Assembly: GCF_032854445.1 (NCBI RefSeq)
Contig: NC_088295.1
Location: 47,355,385 to 47,419,384 of the forward strand
Reading direction: 5' to 3'
Length of the DNA: 64,000 nucleotides
From: Liolophura sinensis
Taxonomy: Eukaryota; Mollusca; Polyplacophora; Chitonida; Chitonidae
Positions 61,691-64,000 of this stretch are shown piece after piece. The notes beneath the pieces are model-generated. The model saw only the letters and a program-made list of their open reading frames with translations, had not been told where the DNA came from and made no database searches. The translations under genes were made by a program, and so were the position numbers. The first letter of the stretch is position 1; the number at the start of each line of letters is the position of its first letter.

Positions 61691-62286
61691 TTTAAGAAAG
61701 TAAGATTTTTTCCACTTGTCTAGGTGGAGTCAGCTCTAGATCTCAGAATTCCCTCAGTATCGTGTGGTCAGTGATGCATGTGGTGTGTTACTTGATCGTC
61801 TGTTTATGTGTCATCACGAAATACACCTTGACGCCCGATGTCCGCTGACGTCCATTGACATCCTCTGGGTTTAGAACACAAACGCCTGTAAATCCATATG
61901 TTGACCGAGTATATAGAATGTATTAAAATATAGATATCGTGATAAGATCGCCCCGCGTCACATCTGCGTCCATTCAGAACGGCGAGTTTGTCAAAACAAG
62001 CTCAATGAATGGTTTGAAGGACTAAACAGCAAGCAATTAAAAAGTCAATGTCATTTAATGCTGACTTAATACCCTAAGGAGAGTCCTGCTTGTTATCAAT
62101 AAACAGGCACGCTGACCTGTGGGCGTTATAGGAGTGATGTGTTATGAGACGTGTGTAAGAGGAAATGTAGTTTGTGAAATTTATGACAAAGTTTCGACAG
62201 GTGCAGATTTCCAGGGGGATCTGAAGCAAAGGAAGACAAACTAACGTGCCCATTTCTCGGATCAAAGGATGAAGTGTAAACTCAAA

Positions 62287-62476
62287 TAATTAATCCGTTA
62301 ATTTTAACAGAAAGTTGTCTGAGCGAAGCTAAAATGTATTCTGTTATTGTAACATAATACTGTGTCATATTCAACGTTCTATGCTGAATAATGAACAGAA
62401 TAATCTATTTCAATAGAAGAATACATTCTAGCATCCCTCAGACAACAGACATTTTCTGTTAAAATTAACAGATTAA
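62287..62476. repeat. Inverted repeat (hairpin), about 57-bp arms
   Basis: Arms 62287-62343 and 62419-62476 share GTTAATTTTAACAGAAA and TGTCTGAG...GCTA in opposite orientation around a spacer of about 75 bp. Likely a small non-autonomous element. Confidence 0.7.
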
Positions 62477-63014
62477 TTTTTGATCTACTAACTCTGGCAT
62501 GAAAAAGTATCATTAAAATGAATGATCTACCATGTACGTGTAAAATAGCCAGCCAACATATAGTCATTCCGTTAACGATTAAAAGTCTCTTAAAAATGCC
62601 CTCGAATCATAATTTTTCAGTTAGACACATCAGTTACGTCAAGCAGACTTTTAAATCCAGGGTAAATAAGAAAATCTTGGAAATCTTCCCAGTTTGAGAC
62701 AAATTTGATTGTATTTATAACCATAAACCGTCACAAAAGCAAACACGGGTTGCCCCGACAAGAAACTTGGGGAAAGAAGTTAGAGACGGAATGATAGCTT
62801 GATGACGGCAATGTCTGAAACTGTGCCACCGTGATGTTAAGATACGAAGATAATTCTCCTTTTAGTATCAACCATTTGCAGACAGCATTCAACTTCAAAT
62901 GCTAACGAATCCCCCACAACAACGTTGTTTCCTGCTCATTTATGAAAGACTCCATTTCTGCATTATTAATGATAAATAAATGACAACATAATCAAGAAAA
63001 GTTGTAAAATTTAT

Positions 63015-63093
63015 ATTGATTTATTTGATTGGAGTAGATATGTCGTACTCAAGAATATTTCACTTATACGACAGTATTATGGCGGGAGGAAAC
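63015..63093 (-). mobile_element. SINE tail fragment
   Basis: GTCGTACTCAAGAATATTTC and TATGGCGGGAGGAAAC, reversed. Confidence 0.72.
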
Positions 63094-64000
63094 AAATGTG
63101 GTATATAGAAACTTGCTGTCAGAATTGCCTAATGTCTTAGCTTTGTCACCATTCATGCAAATAGTACCGTACCGGGCCAAACGACTCACCACAGTTTCTC
63201 TATCCACAGTCAAATTCCCAAGGACTTGTTTCAATAATAAAATCAGCATACAAATCTCTTAAATGTATATTTAATTGTAATGGAAGATAGATAAGTAGTT
63301 TTCAATGATGTTGGAATGAAATTATACGTGTGTAATAACATCCGTTAGTCCACAACACTTTATGCCTAAACATTGACAGGTCCTTAGCTGTATTACTAGT
63401 AAATCAAAAGTATTCACGTAAACATATCGGCGATGTTAACAGTGCGCCATGTTTAGATCACAGTGTTCTTATCCCTGGGTTAAGCTGGATTACATGCATA
63501 TTTACAAAGCATAGAGCGCCATAGAGCGCCAGCACTATGGTTATAAATGCCTATAGTCTATTTGTTTTAGTCGCCAATTTTCAACTGTCTGTAAAATCAG
63601 TCATATTCCATACCAAAATTGCCTTTAGTCAGTGACACGTAACAACATAAGCTCTATACATTGATGGTGTTTGGTGTTCAAATTGTTGCATGGAAAATGA
63701 AGTTACAACACTTTTTCTAATTCAAAATGTTAAAGTTTATAAGCTCCGTTTCTACGGCAAGAACCCATTGCCTCGAGTGACGTCACAATTATTCAAAAAC
63801 CAATGGCATACTGGATATTGGGCAGAGTTCAACATGTTATGAAGGAGGTCGAACATTAGTTTCCTAAACTGCTATCGATCTTACTGTAAACCCTGTTTCT
63901 GCCTCTGCCATATTTGAAATTGTTTACACGTTTTATTTGAATACAACCTTAATAAATGAATATAACTTTATCAGTTGTAGTATATTATCTCACGGTAGTA

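Larger units (their letters stand above)
61691..64000. other. Intergenic to window end
   Basis: Hairpin and a SINE tail only; no gene. Confidence 0.45.

Overview
This is a eukaryotic genomic window, most likely from a marine lophotrochozoan invertebrate and probably a mollusc. The evidence is AT-rich DNA with GT-AG introns, many copies of a tRNA-headed SINE whose tail reads like molluscan SINE tails, a second SINE type ending in an ACTC run, a Tc1-like transposon, LINE remnants and microsatellites. The species assignment is inference; no bacterial or viral organisation is visible.

The main gene is an apparently complete NADPH oxidase (NOX, NOX2-like) on the minus strand. It has 17 coding exons, from the ATG at 29329 to the stop at 9398, and I assembled it by reading the minus strand exon by exon. 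All introns begin GT and end AG, every junction keeps phase, and the CDS sums to 1695 nt (564 residues). It carries the paired haem histidines (105/119 and 199/212), the HPFxLT and HIR FAD-site motifs, a GGIGVTPF NADPH loop, a GRPNW motif and a CGP motif near the C-terminus. Its introns hold SINEs, a TA tract, a 42-bp tandem repeat with a duplicated flank, and a 23-bp minisatellite that repeats the 3' splice junction of exon 9.

Upstream of NOX, also on the minus strand, lie three related rhodopsin-class GPCR genes with uninterrupted coding regions: 31256-32326, 40119-41124 (one extra base breaks the frame) and 52738-53805. They share DRF in place of DRY and DPLIY in place of NPxxY. Each has a good 3' splice site 11-53 nt before its ATG, suggesting a 5'UTR intron and a lineage-specific tandem receptor family. 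A mutated Tc1-like element (about 1.53 kb) sits between the first two.

Region by region: 1-9 kb has no recognised host gene but holds a 462-bp inverted repeat around a 1.33-kb spacer, SINEs and a retroelement ORF remnant. 9.4-29.3 kb is NOX. 31-54 kb is the receptor cluster, with the transposon, a 350-bp MITE-like element, SINEs and a LINE 3' remnant. 54-64 kb is repeat-rich, with a CA-based minisatellite, a SINE nested in another repeat, and a hairpin. No functional link between NOX and the receptors is shown by the sequence.
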